64,000 nucleotides of DNA from the NCBI RefSeq assembly GCF_007197775.1, contig NZ_CP041638.1:496001-560000 (forward strand), read 5' to 3'. The notes below the pieces were generated by a model that was not told where the DNA came from, made no database searches, and saw only the letters and a list, made by a program, of their open reading frames with translations. The stretch comes from Thalassotalea sp. PS06 (GTDB taxonomy: Bacteria > Pseudomonadota > Gammaproteobacteria > Enterobacterales > Alteromonadaceae). Made by a program: the position numbers and the translations under genes. This document shows, in pieces, positions 27,904 to 36,360 of the stretch; the stretch's first letter is position 1; every line of letters begins with the position of its first letter.

Positions 27904-28341
27904 TTAGTCTTCACAATCCATTTTGTAGGCTTTATGGCCTTGCTTACTGGCTTTACCTATTTTACCTAGTGCCGCTTTGCGCTCATCATCGTTTGTCGCT
28001 TTGCCTAGCTCTTCAACCGCGCCTTGTAAAAATGCCATACCTTTTTGATACTTTTCAAAGTCAGCCTGCTGTTCAGCGCTTAACTCTTTGTTATCTGAGA
28101 TTTGTAGTGGGATTAAGTCATCACTTTTATCGATGTTGGCAAGTAGGTCTGTTACTACTGCGTTCATCGCTTCAGTATCGCCAGCTTTCATCGCTTTTTT
28201 ATAAGCTTTCATGTTGTCTTTCATATCGCCCATGATGTCAGCAAGTTCGGTTTCGCCGCACATCGGGTGTACGTCGTTTGCCATCGCTTGTGAAGAAAAT
28301 GCAACCGCACAAATTAAGCTGGAGATTAATAACTTTTTCAT
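27904..28341 (-). CDS. Cytochrome b562-family periplasmic protein
   Basis: A 145-residue exported helical protein. The signal peptide ends at SQAMAN (about residue 22). The mature part fits the four-helix cytochrome b562 fold: MKDNMKAYKKAMK at the first helix, QQADFEKYQKGMAFLQGAVEEL for the third, and KIGKASKQGHKAYK near the C-terminus, where the histidine is in the position of the heme ligand. The axial methionine would be one of those in GDMKDNMK. No CXXCH, so heme would be non-covalent. A Cys pair (HPMCGE and MDCED) near the two ends may form a disulfide. It is upstream of cytochrome b561. Confidence 0.75.
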   Translation of the reverse strand: MKKLLISSLICAVAFSSQAMANDVHPMCGETELADIMGDMKDNMKAYKKAMKAGDTEAMNAVVTDLLANIDKSDDLIPLQISDNKELSAEQQADFEKYQKGMAFLQGAVEELGKATNDDERKAALGKIGKASKQGHKAYKMDCED

Positions 28342-28607
28342 ATTTCGTTCTCGTTCTAATTAAAAGAATTCTGCTTAGAGGGCAAATTTATACAGGTCTT
28401 ACCTGGAATATTCAATACTATTCATAGGTTATATTCGACGCTTCGTCTCGAAGCAAAAAGTTTTACATTTATACAAAGTTAGGTGATAGCAACCTATCTA
28501 CGATATACTGTTGAAAAAGTTTTCCTACGCACACGGCGACTTATGACGAGTCATTGTCAGTTACCTCAGTTGCGCTGTTCTCAACTTGGATAGGACGTTC
28601 GGACATA

Positions 28608-31025
28608 GTGAAATCCAAAGATCCCCACTTTAGCCGCGAGGCACAAAAATACGACAAGCCAATAGCCAGTCGAGAATTCCTGGTGTCTTTGATTGAAGAA
28701 AAAGGCCATCCGCTTACCTTTGTCCAGATATGTAAACTCCTGTCCTACAAAGACGAAACACAAAAAGTCGCCCTGAAAAGGCGATTGCGGGCGATGGAAA
28801 ATGCCGGGCAATTGGTTTTTACCAAGTTTAAACAATATGCAAAAGCGAGTGAAGCCACGATTATTACCGGGGAAATTATCGGTCATCGTGATGGTTTTGG
28901 GTTCCTAAAGCCCGATGAAGGCGATAAAGATCTATTTATCCCATTCCACGAAATGCGCAATGTGATTCATGGCGATATCGTTGAAGCTCGTGTTGTTGAA
29001 GGTGTCGATAATAAGGGCAAGCAGGAAGTTAAAATCCTGGATGTATTAGTGCCGAGAAAAGAAGGCATTATCGGTCGTTTATTTGTTGAGCATCAGACTC
29101 TGGTTGTGGTTCCAGAAGATGCGCGAATAACTCACGAAATCATTATTCCCCAGGACAAACGTGGTGCCGCCCGACATGGCCAGATGGTGATCGTTGATTT
29201 ATTACAACGGCCATCGAAACGTTCTTCTGCCATTGGTAAAATCACCGAAGTTCTGGGCGATCATATGGCCCCAGGGATGGAAATTCAGGTTGCCATTCAT
29301 CAGCACGATTTACCCCATACCTGGAGTGATGAATTGCTGGCGGAAACCTCGAGCTTAACCGAAGAAGTACCTGAATCGGCAAAGCAGGGACGAATTGATT
29401 TAACCAAGCTACCCCTTGTCACCATCGATGGCGAAGATGCCCGCGATTTTGATGATGCGGTTTATTGTCAGCCGAATCCATCAGGCGGTTGGCGATTGTG
29501 GGTTGCTATCGCTGATGTCAGTTATTACGTTCGCCCAGGGACGGCTTTAGATGGTGAAGCCATAAAGCGCGGTAACTCGGTATATTTCCCGGAGCAGGTG
29601 ATCCCGATGCTGCCGGAAGTGTTATCAAATGGATTATGTTCGTTAAATCCTCATGTTGACCGCTTATGTATGGTTGCTGAAATGACGGTGAGTGCGCGTG
29701 GTAAGTTATCCGGCGCGAAATTTTATCCTGCATTAATGCGCTCCCATGCACGTTTCACCTATACCAAAGTGGCGAAGATTTTAGATGGTGATGTTGAGCT
29801 TCGAGAGCAATATCAGGCCCAGGTAACAGATTTAGAAAATCTGCATAAGCTTTATCATTGCTTAGTACAAGCTCGCCGTAATCGTGGTGCTATCGAATTT
29901 GAAACTGAAGAAGTTCGCTTTATCTTTAATGCTAATCGCAAGATTGAATCGGTTGAACCTGTGGTTCGTAACGATGCTCACAAAATCATTGAAGAGTGCA
30001 TGATTCTGGCCAACGTTGCGACTGCCAAGTTTATTGAAAAACATCAAAAACCCGGGTTGTTCCGGGTTCATGACAAGCCCAATGAAGAAAAATACGGCAA
30101 TTTACTAGGTTATCTGGGCGAGCTCGGCATTCAACTGGAGAAAAAGAAAGACCCAGAGCCGGCGGATTTTGGCGATATCATTGATAAAATTAGTGAACGC
30201 CCGGACCAGGAACTGATTCAAACCATGTTGCTGCGCTCGATGAAGCAGGCCGTTTATCAGGCGGAAAATATTGGTCATTTTGGTTTAGCCCTACAGTCCT
30301 ATGCCCATTTCACCTCACCGATCCGACGGTATCCGGATTTAGTCGTGCACAGAGTGATCAAATCGATTCTGGAACAACAACAAAACGATAAGGTTAATGT
30401 CGGTTTTTACGAATATGACTTGGGGCAGGTGACTGAGCTAGGTGAACACTGTTCGATGACAGAGCGTCGTGCCGATGAAGCCACCCGTGACGTAGCAGAC
30501 TTCTTAAAATGTGAGTTTATGCAAGATCACGTCGGTGATTCATTCATGGGTGTTATTGCTACGGTGACTAATTTTGGTATGTTTGTACGGCTCCAGGACT
30601 TTCACATTGAGGGGCTGGTACATATTAGCTCTTTAGGTCAGGACTTTTTCCATCATGATGAAGTGCGGATGTGTTTGATTGGCGAAAATAGCCGGGTCAA
30701 GTATCATGTCGGTGATATTATCGAAGTGCAGGTGGCAGCGGTTAATATTGACGATAAAAAAATTGATTTAACCATTAAAGATCCCGTTAATGGCGGTAAG
30801 GCCAAATCAAAAGGCAAAGCCAAAGGTCTGCGACGTCGGACTAAGCCGGGGGCGGGTGGTTCAAATACGACCTCTCAAGCCAAACCAACAAACTCCAGAG
30901 GGCAAGCAGATAAGGATTCTGCGAATAAACCCGCAGATAAACGAGGACCAAAGGCCAAAAAAGGCAGTGTAAAAAAACGCCGAAGTCGCCAGGGAAAAAA
31001 TGCTCGCAAGAAGACGTCGAAATAA
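28608..31025 (+). CDS. rnr: Ribonuclease R
   Basis: An 805-residue 3'-5' exoribonuclease that degrades structured RNA, mRNA and rRNA fragments, and takes part in trans-translation. I chose the GTG at 28608 (KSKDPHFSREAQKYDKPI), which aligns with the E. coli start; a TTG at 28554 would add 18 unlike residues. Domains in order: winged helix (about 20-80), two cold-shock OB domains (GEIIGHRDGFGFLKP), the RNB catalytic domain with the aspartates of IDGEDARDFDDAV, an S1 domain (GVIATVTNFGMFVRL), and a Lys/Arg-rich disordered tail. rlmB follows 71 bp downstream, the standard gammaproteobacterial order. Confidence 0.95.
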   Translation: MKSKDPHFSREAQKYDKPIASREFLVSLIEEKGHPLTFVQICKLLSYKDETQKVALKRRLRAMENAGQLVFTKFKQYAKASEATIITGEIIGHRDGFGFLKPDEGDKDLFIPFHEMRNVIHGDIVEARVVEGVDNKGKQEVKILDVLVPRKEGIIGRLFVEHQTLVVVPEDARITHEIIIPQDKRGAARHGQMVIVDLLQRPSKRSSAIGKITEVLGDHMAPGMEIQVAIHQHDLPHTWSDELLAETSSLTEEVPESAKQGRIDLTKLPLVTIDGEDARDFDDAVYCQPNPSGGWRLWVAIADVSYYVRPGTALDGEAIKRGNSVYFPEQVIPMLPEVLSNGLCSLNPHVDRLCMVAEMTVSARGKLSGAKFYPALMRSHARFTYTKVAKILDGDVELREQYQAQVTDLENLHKLYHCLVQARRNRGAIEFETEEVRFIFNANRKIESVEPVVRNDAHKIIEECMILANVATAKFIEKHQKPGLFRVHDKPNEEKYGNLLGYLGELGIQLEKKKDPEPADFGDIIDKISERPDQELIQTMLLRSMKQAVYQAENIGHFGLALQSYAHFTSPIRRYPDLVVHRVIKSILEQQQNDKVNVGFYEYDLGQVTELGEHCSMTERRADEATRDVADFLKCEFMQDHVGDSFMGVIATVTNFGMFVRLQDFHIEGLVHISSLGQDFFHHDEVRMCLIGENSRVKYHVGDIIEVQVAAVNIDDKKIDLTIKDPVNGGKAKSKGKAKGLRRRTKPGAGGSNTTSQAKPTNSRGQADKDSANKPADKRGPKAKKGSVKKRRSRQGKNARKKTSK

Positions 31026-31096
31026 CCGCAGAAAAAATAACAACGCCCTGCAAAACGACATAATATTGATATATCAAAGGTAATTTAGTAACAGAT

Positions 31097-31855
31097 ATGG
31101 CAAAACACGACGAACTTGTCTTCGGTATCCATGCCGTAAACGCGTTAATTAAACGCGCACCAGAGCGGTTTATTGAAATCTGGTTTTTAAAAGGCCGCGA
31201 AGATGAGCGCCTGCTGCCGATTATTAACCTGGCGCGCAAATATGGTGTGTCAGTGCAGTTTGTGCACCGTAAAGCGCTTGATGATAAAAGCCAGGGAGAG
31301 CAGCATCAGGGAGTCATTGCTCGGGTAAAACCCGGTAAGACATACACCGAAAACGATCTGGACGCTATTATTGAAAACGCTAAGCAATCGGGAAAGAATC
31401 CTTTTCTACTAATTCTTGATGGGGTTACCGATCCGCATAATCTCGGTGCTTGTTTGCGTAATGCCGATGCCGCTGGTGTCGATGCTATTGTTGTTCCAAA
31501 AGATAACGCTGCACGCATTACTTCCACAGTAAGAAAAGTCGCCGTAGGCGCCGCCGAAACAATTCCGTTGGTACAGGTAACGAACTTAGCCCGCTCAATG
31601 AAAGCCATGCAGGAACTTGGTGTCTGGTTAGTGGGTACTGCCGGAGAAGCACAACAATCGATTTATGATTGCAAACTTACCGGCCCAATTGCCTTAGTGA
31701 TGGGAGCTGAAGGTAAAGGCATGCGCCGACTGACTCGAGAAACCTGTGATGAGTTGGTAAAACTCCCTATGGCTGGGGCGGTTTCAAGCTTAAATGTTTC
31801 CGTTGCCTGTGGTATCTGCCTATTTGAGATTGTTCGCCAGAATCTAAGTTCATAA
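31097..31855 (+). CDS. rlmB: 23S rRNA (guanosine-2'-O-)-methyltransferase RlmB
   Basis: A 252-residue SPOUT methyltransferase that adds the 2'-O-methyl group to G2251 of 23S rRNA. An N-terminal substrate-binding domain ([18 protein letters not shown]) is followed by the SPOUT knot with its three motifs: [31 protein letters not shown] and [15 protein letters not shown]. Length matches E. coli (243). In most relatives rpsF lies close downstream; here a 6-kb insert separates them. Confidence 0.96.
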   Translation: MAKHDELVFGIHAVNALIKRAPERFIEIWFLKGREDERLLPIINLARKYGVSVQFVHRKALDDKSQGEQHQGVIARVKPGKTYTENDLDAIIENAKQSGKNPFLLILDGVTDPHNLGACLRNADAAGVDAIVVPKDNAARITSTVRKVAVGAAETIPLVQVTNLARSMKAMQELGVWLVGTAGEAQQSIYDCKLTGPIALVMGAEGKGMRRLTRETCDELVKLPMAGAVSSLNVSVACGICLFEIVRQNLSS

Positions 31856-32010
31856 TCACCTTGAGCCCCTCTCGTTGCGAAAGGGGGGCAGGGTGGTTGA
31901 CAACATTAACGACTTTGCCCTCTTGGTATTTACCTCTCCATCTATCTGCTTTTATTGAGAAACTTATAAATCTGGGTACACTAATGTTATGGCTCTTTGA
32001 GAGATTACTC

Positions 32011-33048
32011 ATGGCAAACATTATTATCTGTGCTGATGGTACCTGGAATCGACCTGAAGAAGACTTGCAAAAAGACTTCCCTACCAACGTATTAAAACTG
32101 GCACGAGCAATTTCTCCGGGTAGCAGTGAAAATAAACAACACGTATTCTATGACTGGGGTCTGGGTTCCTATCACAACTCTGCCGGCGCGGGCGCAACTG
32201 GCGCAGGTATCCATAAAAACATTCTCGATGGTTATCGTTATATCGTGCAAAACTACGCGGAAGGTGACCAGATTTATCTGTTTGGCTTTAGCCGTGGTGC
32301 CTATACGGTAAGAGCATTAAGTGGATTAATAAACAATTGTGGAATTTTAAAGCGCCAACACGCAAACCGTATTAGTGAGGCCTGGCAAATCTATAAAAGC
32401 CCGGTCGATAAAAACAATCCAAAAGGCGACCACGCCAAAGCTTTCTTTAATGATTACTGCCATCCATCAAAACATATCCACTTCGTTGGTGTCTGGGACA
32501 CCGTCGGAGCCTTAGGGATCCCGTTTAGCTTCATGGGCTTATTTGAAAGTCATGATGAGTTTTACGATACCAAGATGGGATCGAACATTAGTTTTGCCCG
32601 CCACGCCCTGGCAATCGATGAGAAACGTCAGGATTTTGAGCCTACGGTTTGGGTACCAAGACCAGGCGTTGATTTAAAACAGGTTTGGTTTGCCGGAGTG
32701 CACTCTGATGTAGGCGGTTCTTATCCGCCTGAGAAAGATACGGGGCGGGTGGCCGCAGATACGCCTCTAGCCTGGATGTTAAAAGAGGCACAAGCAACGG
32801 GTCTTGAGCTTGAACCTCATATCAATGAAGAATTAACCGATGGTACTCTGGCTCCCATTCACCGTTCTCGAAAGCATGTGTATCGGGTAAAGAAACCCTT
32901 AGACAGGCCCTTGCTAATTGCTGATAAGCCAACCTTGATTCATCCTAGTGTAAAGTCGCGCTATGAAAGCGACAGCAGCTATCGTCCGCCGCAATTGCAA
33001 AAGCTGGTTGAAGACTTGGGCTGGGATGCATTACCTGTTGGGGAATAG
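32011..33048 (+). CDS. DUF2235 alpha/beta-hydrolase (Tle1-like phospholipase fold)
   Basis: A 345-residue protein of the DUF2235 family. I chose the ATG at 32011 (MANIIICADGTWNRPEE), preceded by a GAGAG ribosome site; the reading frame stays open another 50 codons upstream, but that part is unlike the family. The nucleophile elbow GFSRGA has S94. The conserved GTWN start, HFVGVWDTVGALGIP, QVWFAGVHSDVGGSYP and a DTPLAWM segment are all present. Some relatives are type VI phospholipase effectors (Tle1), but no T6SS, immunity or PAAR gene is near, so a housekeeping or defensive lipase is equally possible. It is the first gene of the insert between rlmB and rpsF. Confidence 0.85.
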   Translation: MANIIICADGTWNRPEEDLQKDFPTNVLKLARAISPGSSENKQHVFYDWGLGSYHNSAGAGATGAGIHKNILDGYRYIVQNYAEGDQIYLFGFSRGAYTVRALSGLINNCGILKRQHANRISEAWQIYKSPVDKNNPKGDHAKAFFNDYCHPSKHIHFVGVWDTVGALGIPFSFMGLFESHDEFYDTKMGSNISFARHALAIDEKRQDFEPTVWVPRPGVDLKQVWFAGVHSDVGGSYPPEKDTGRVAADTPLAWMLKEAQATGLELEPHINEELTDGTLAPIHRSRKHVYRVKKPLDRPLLIADKPTLIHPSVKSRYESDSSYRPPQLQKLVEDLGWDALPVGE

Positions 33049-33111
33049 CTGTTTAGTTTTCTCGCTTTTCCGATGCAATAGAAATGTTGAATGACTCTGG
33101 TTGGCATAGAT

Positions 33112-33165
33112 TTGACGTCAATAGTTTGAAAAGGTTAATGTCTCTGATGAGCGATAAACAGCCGT
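33112..33165. repeat. 54-bp dispersed repeat, copy 1
   Basis: This 54-bp stretch matches 35897-35950 at 44 positions with no gaps, starting TTGACGT and holding GGTTAATGTCTC and a GAGCGA motif. It lies just before the 33.2-kb ORF; the partner copy lies just before the 36.0-kb ORF. It is part of the modular spacer sequence in this island. Confidence 0.7.
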
Positions 33166-33199
33166 TTTAGACTTATAAAAATAATTAATTGAGAATGAA

Positions 33200-33565
33200 A
33201 TGCATAGAGTATTGTTACAGGTCATAGTGCTAATAGCATGTTCGATAGTAATTAGTTTTAAGTTGAATTCAACTCTAGAAACTTACCTGGATTCTCAATT
33301 CCAGCAAGAGCAATCAGGTACTGAACTCGCGAAAGATCTTAGAACAGGAGAGGTTCAATTAACCACGGAACAACTTGCTGACTTAATTGAAGTCAGAAGC
33401 GCACGTACATTGGAAATCCACGTTCCCAAGCTATTTGTAAACATTTCCACTGTAATTGTTCTGAGTATGCCGTTAATTTATCTATTTGGGTACTTGGCTG
33501 GGCGAAGAAACTATAAGAAACGAAGTCTTGAAAAAACTTTGCTGAAAGCCGAAGGGCAGGATTGA
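33200..33565 (+). CDS. Two-helix membrane protein, island ORF
   Basis: A 121-residue protein with an N-terminal hydrophobic segment (about residues 4-22) and a second one (about 78-98, TVIVLSMPLIYLFGYLAG), separated by an acidic loop (LRTGEVQLTTEQLADLIEVRSA). The C-terminus is basic (RRNYKKRSLEKTLLK). No family is recognised. The helix order suggests the loop is periplasmic. The stop runs directly into a GAGCGATCTGCAG spacer motif. Codon use looks AT-richer than the neighbouring core genes. Confidence 0.55.
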   Translation: MHRVLLQVIVLIACSIVISFKLNSTLETYLDSQFQQEQSGTELAKDLRTGEVQLTTEQLADLIEVRSARTLEIHVPKLFVNISTVIVLSMPLIYLFGYLAGRRNYKKRSLEKTLLKAEGQD

Positions 33566-33581
33566 GCGATCTGCAGCCGTT
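33564..33581. repeat. GAGCGATCTGCAG spacer motif (one of six)
   Basis: GAGCGATCTGCAGCCGTT. Relatives lie at 33149-33166, 34334-34352, 34719-34738, 35934-35950 and 36393-36411, always between the small ORFs. The consensus is about GAGCGATCTGCAGWCATTC, with several copies ending ACATTC. Confidence 0.6.
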
Positions 33582-33686
33582 GATGTTTTGGAAAGCTGTT
33601 CTTTTTTAGCTGCTGAACTTCGAGCTTTCTTCCACACCCAAAAATATGCGCAACTTGCGTACTATAAAATTGTTAGCGACTTTACG

Positions 33687-34190
33687 ATGAAGTTACCTAT
33701 TAAGTTAAAACCAACAAAAGCTACCATCAAAAATTCTATTTTGTTTACAAGCCTGATGATAAACACACTATTCTTTGGTGCGCTATTTTATAAGGTCGGG
33801 AATATTACTGATATTCTAAATAACGGTGAACTTCTCATTGTGATGTTTCTCGTTCCTTTTGGAATAAGTATTGTATTTGTTTGTGTAACTCTTCTTTCAG
33901 CACGAGCAGCACGAGTTGAAATTCATGAGGAAGGTATCGTCCAAAATGGACTGAATAAATATGGGTTTAAAAACCTAATTCCTTGGGGAAGTATTTTAGA
34001 TGCATCCGTGTTTAGGTTCAAAAGTGGAAGGTTTTTGAAACTAAGGGTTAAATACAATAGAAATGTACTATCGAGAAATGGCTCAAAGGCTATTGATACA
34101 GCTAGCCTACTTCTTAGCATACAGCTTTCGCCTTATTCAGACTCTGAAATATTGGAAATAATTAAGTTAGCTAAATTTGGTCGTTACTAA
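33687..34190 (+). CDS. Membrane protein, probable integron-cassette ORF
   Basis: A 167-residue protein with two membrane helices (about residues 14-36 and 51-75, LIVMFLVPFGISIVFVCVTLLSA) and a soluble C-terminal beta-rich part (VEIHEEGIVQNGL, LIPWGSILDASVFRFKSGRFLKLRV) resembling a small PH-like fold. No named family is assigned. I took the ATG at 33687; a TTG at 33588 in the same frame is less likely. GTTAGCG, like an integron core site, is at 33672, 15 bases before the ATG, and a decayed attC follows the stop. Confidence 0.55.
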   Translation: MKLPIKLKPTKATIKNSILFTSLMINTLFFGALFYKVGNITDILNNGELLIVMFLVPFGISIVFVCVTLLSARAARVEIHEEGIVQNGLNKYGFKNLIPWGSILDASVFRFKSGRFLKLRVKYNRNVLSRNGSKAIDTASLLLSIQLSPYSDSEILEIIKLAKFGRY

Positions 34191-34216
34191 CAAGATCACT
34201 ATGGCAGGGGCGTTAA
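34187..34216. repeat. Decayed attC site
   Basis: CTAACAAG, as in the left end of the intact attC at 36973, is followed after only 14 bases by GGCGTTAA, as in its right end; the central palindrome is missing. It overlaps the last bases of the 33687-34190 ORF region, as attC sites do. The next 54 bp closely match what follows the intact attC. Confidence 0.5.
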
Positions 34217-34270
34217 CGCACCTCAAAACCAACGTATATTTGCAATAGCTAACGGGCGGCTGTTGGCACA
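34209..34270. repeat. Post-attC repeat, copy 1
   Basis: This sequence, from GGCGTTA through GCTAACGGGCGGCTGTTGGCACA-type bases, matches 37065-37124 with a 2-bp indel and few substitutions. Both copies start in an attC-like right end. The rest of the 226-bp gap, to 34416, holds a GAGCGA motif at 34334 and nothing else recognised. Confidence 0.65.
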
Positions 34271-34416
34271 TTTGCGACGTCGCCATAAATAACGTAAATT
34301 ATTGAAACATTGCTAGTCGCGAGCGGCTGGTGTGAGCGAATCAGAGACATTCCGGTTCGTTAGTTTTTATATTGAAGAGAAGAGTTTCCGGCAACTAAAA
34401 CATAAGGATCATTGAG

Positions 34417-34701
34417 TTGTTTACAGGTCTAATAATTTATTCAACAGTTGTCGGTTTTGTATTTCATAAGCGCAGTATCTACACACGCCTTGTAGGGACA
34501 GGTGTATTAACTTACTTAGTGTTCTTCGCCTATCTAACATTTGATGTTTACTACTACAAAACCTACGAGCCTGAAATGATTATGGCCTCGCTCATTGAGG
34601 CGACAGTTACAAATTTGATTGTTGTACCCGTGTCATTTTGTATTGGCTCAGTTATTTTGTATATTAAACCCAAGCTATTCAGTGGTAGCTTGAATAAGTA
34701 G
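34417..34701 (+). CDS. Small multi-helix membrane protein, island ORF
   Basis: A 94-residue, very hydrophobic protein with about three membrane helices (residues 1-17, 28-45 and 66-88). The start is TTG with an AAGGA site about 9 bases upstream; no in-frame ATG lies near. No family is recognised. A GAGCGATCTAGAGACATTC motif starts 18 bp after the stop. With TTG as the only start and no homologue known to me, it is less certain than its neighbours. Confidence 0.45.
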   Translation: MFTGLIIYSTVVGFVFHKRSIYTRLVGTGVLTYLVFFAYLTFDVYYYKTYEPEMIMASLIEATVTNLIVVPVSFCIGSVILYIKPKLFSGSLNK

Positions 34702-34821
34702 GCACCAGGGGCTGAAATGAGCGATCTAGAGACATTCGTCACGTATAGGTTTATCTCTAATTGTATTGAACTTTAATTACGGAAAAAGCTTAAAGAGAGG
34801 GATAATTCCTCAAGGATTAGG

Positions 34822-35841
34822 ATGAATTTTATTTTTAAATTGGACTCTAGACTAATTACTAAAACGCATGCCTGCTTAGCTATCGCGCTATTATCACTTT
34901 CCTTTATTTCTGAAGGGACTTCCCTAAAACCAGAACAGATAAATTTAGTAAATCCACCCTTAGATTCAATACAGAAAACTTCTTGGAACGGATACCCTAT
35001 ACTGATTCATCGAAGAACTCCGGCACAATTAAAATTAATTCAGGAGTCTTTTGAAAACACTCCAGATAAGCGTGACCGTTTTACTTATTATCAATCTATT
35101 GCAAGGGTACGGGGCAATGAATTTGCTAGCGCGATTCGTCAGTTCACAGAACAATATATAACAGAGAATAATGTTTACATGAGCGAGAACCCTGAATTTG
35201 GAATTTATAGTATGTCCAGCCCCATATTAGGCTGTTCTGTTTCCAAAACAGACGGTGGCTTTATGGACCCATGTAATGGTGTTAGCTTTGATTATGCGGG
35301 CAAGGTTGATAATCACTCTGGTTACAGCAATCTGAGGCTTATGGTGCCTCCACATAAGATAATCGATAATCGTTTGGTTTTTATAGATGATTTTGAAGGG
35401 GTGGAAATTATCGATTTTACTCCGGATATTTTGGCTATGAATGTTCCCGATATTACCAAGGCCCTTTACGCTGTTGACTGGGAACGTTTAGACATTTTAA
35501 AGTCGATCGTTGAATCGTCCCCAGAAGTTGTAACTGAAACAAATTCTCATGGTTCCAATTTACTACATGCGTCTGCTGCCCATGAGACCACGCTCGAATA
35601 TCTCCTTAGTCTCAATAAAATCAATGTGAATACAATTAACGAATCTGGCTATTCACCTCTTTTACTAGCTGTAATGATCGGCAACTATAGGAATGCGAAA
35701 ACGCTGCTGAATCATGGAGCAACGATTGAAAGCTACTCTTTGGGTGGCAGAACGGCGGCTTCGTTATATGAATATTTAACCGTTGAAAGGAATCATTCAC
35801 CTGCACGCGCAGACAAAATTATCGCCGAGTTAAAGAAATAA
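34822..35841 (+). CDS. Exported ankyrin-repeat protein, island ORF
   Basis: A 339-residue protein. Residues about 16-36 form a signal peptide or membrane anchor (ACLAIALLSLSFISEG). The middle (about 40-220) has no recognised domain. The last 110 residues carry two to three ankyrin repeats: NSHGSNLLHASAAHETTLEYLLS and NESGYSPLLLAVMIGNYRNAKTLLNHGATI. Ankyrin repeats mediate protein binding, so the N-terminal part may be the effector. Start ATG with a GGATTAGG upstream. Its neighbours are unknown, so no pathway is proposed. Confidence 0.7.
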   Translation: MNFIFKLDSRLITKTHACLAIALLSLSFISEGTSLKPEQINLVNPPLDSIQKTSWNGYPILIHRRTPAQLKLIQESFENTPDKRDRFTYYQSIARVRGNEFASAIRQFTEQYITENNVYMSENPEFGIYSMSSPILGCSVSKTDGGFMDPCNGVSFDYAGKVDNHSGYSNLRLMVPPHKIIDNRLVFIDDFEGVEIIDFTPDILAMNVPDITKALYAVDWERLDILKSIVESSPEVVTETNSHGSNLLHASAAHETTLEYLLSLNKINVNTINESGYSPLLLAVMIGNYRNAKTLLNHGATIESYSLGGRTAASLYEYLTVERNHSPARADKIIAELKK

Positions 35842-35848
35842 AATAGCT

Positions 35849-35902
35849 CGTCAATATACATAATTACAATCCGTCAGTTGTAATTGAATTACTCGATTGA
35901 CG
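35849..35902. repeat. Nested inverted repeat after ankyrin gene
   Basis: An outer stem CGTCAAT (35849-35855) / ATTGACG (35896-35902) encloses an inner stem AATTACAA (35862-35869) / TTGTAATT (35878-35885). It directly follows the ankyrin gene and runs into the second 54-bp repeat (35897-35950). Could be a terminator-like structure, but no T-run follows. Confidence 0.5.
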
Positions 35903-35950
35903 TTAACAGTAAGAAACGGTTAATGTCTCAGAAGAGCGAGAAGCAGACGT
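35897..35950. repeat. 54-bp dispersed repeat, copy 2
   Basis: The partner of 33112-33165, 44 of 54 identical and ungapped, including GGTTAATGTCTC and a GAGCGA motif. It is placed 20 bp before the TonB_C-like lipoprotein gene. Confidence 0.7.
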
Positions 35951-35970
35951 AAAATGAATAGGAATAAGTT

Positions 35971-36360
35971 GTGAAAATAATTATAAAAACAGGGTTACTT
36001 TCAGCCTTTTTACTACTCTCAGGGTGTCAAACAACATCTGAGAAAACAAGCAGTGTTTCTCCTGTGATTGCGAACGCAATTGAGAATAGAGATGAGATAA
36101 AGCCAGTCGTACATATTGAAGCAATGTATCCGAAAGATGCTTTTGAACAAAACATAGAAGGATATTGCCGTGTCTCTTTCGATATTAAGCTTAATGAATC
36201 GAGTAAACCGCATAATATAGAAGTTTTAGAATGCTCGCCAAAAGGCGTATTCGAACAGAGCTGCATAAATGCTGTGAAAAAGTGGTTCTTCATTGCCACA
36301 AGTGAAACCGAGTCTCCTAAGGGGCTAATTACCACATGCAAATTTGAACTAAGTTCATAA
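35971..36360 (+). CDS. Lipoprotein with TonB C-terminal-like domain
   Basis: A 129-residue predicted lipoprotein. The signal peptide ends with the lipobox LLSGC (Cys19). The mature part is one TonB_C-like domain: YPKDAFEQNIEGYCRVSFDIKLNES, VLECSPKGVFEQSCINAVKKWFF, closely following the energy-transducer pattern of YPxxA, EGxVxVxF and AVxxWxF. It lacks the membrane helix and proline-rich spacer of real TonB, so it is a stand-alone domain that may bind an outer-membrane or peptidoglycan partner. Several extra cysteines may form disulfides. The start is GTG with a weak GGA site. Confidence 0.7.
   Translation: MKIIIKTGLLSAFLLLSGCQTTSEKTSSVSPVIANAIENRDEIKPVVHIEAMYPKDAFEQNIEGYCRVSFDIKLNESSKPHNIEVLECSPKGVFEQSCINAVKKWFFIATSETESPKGLITTCKFELSS

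Noticed and set aside
31897..31902. Perfect TTGACA before the DUF2235 gene
   Set aside because: No -10 element lies at a proper spacing, so no promoter is claimed.
32011..33048. Type VI secretion effector call for the DUF2235 gene
   Set aside because: No vgrG, PAAR, adaptor or immunity gene is nearby, so only the family-level description is kept.
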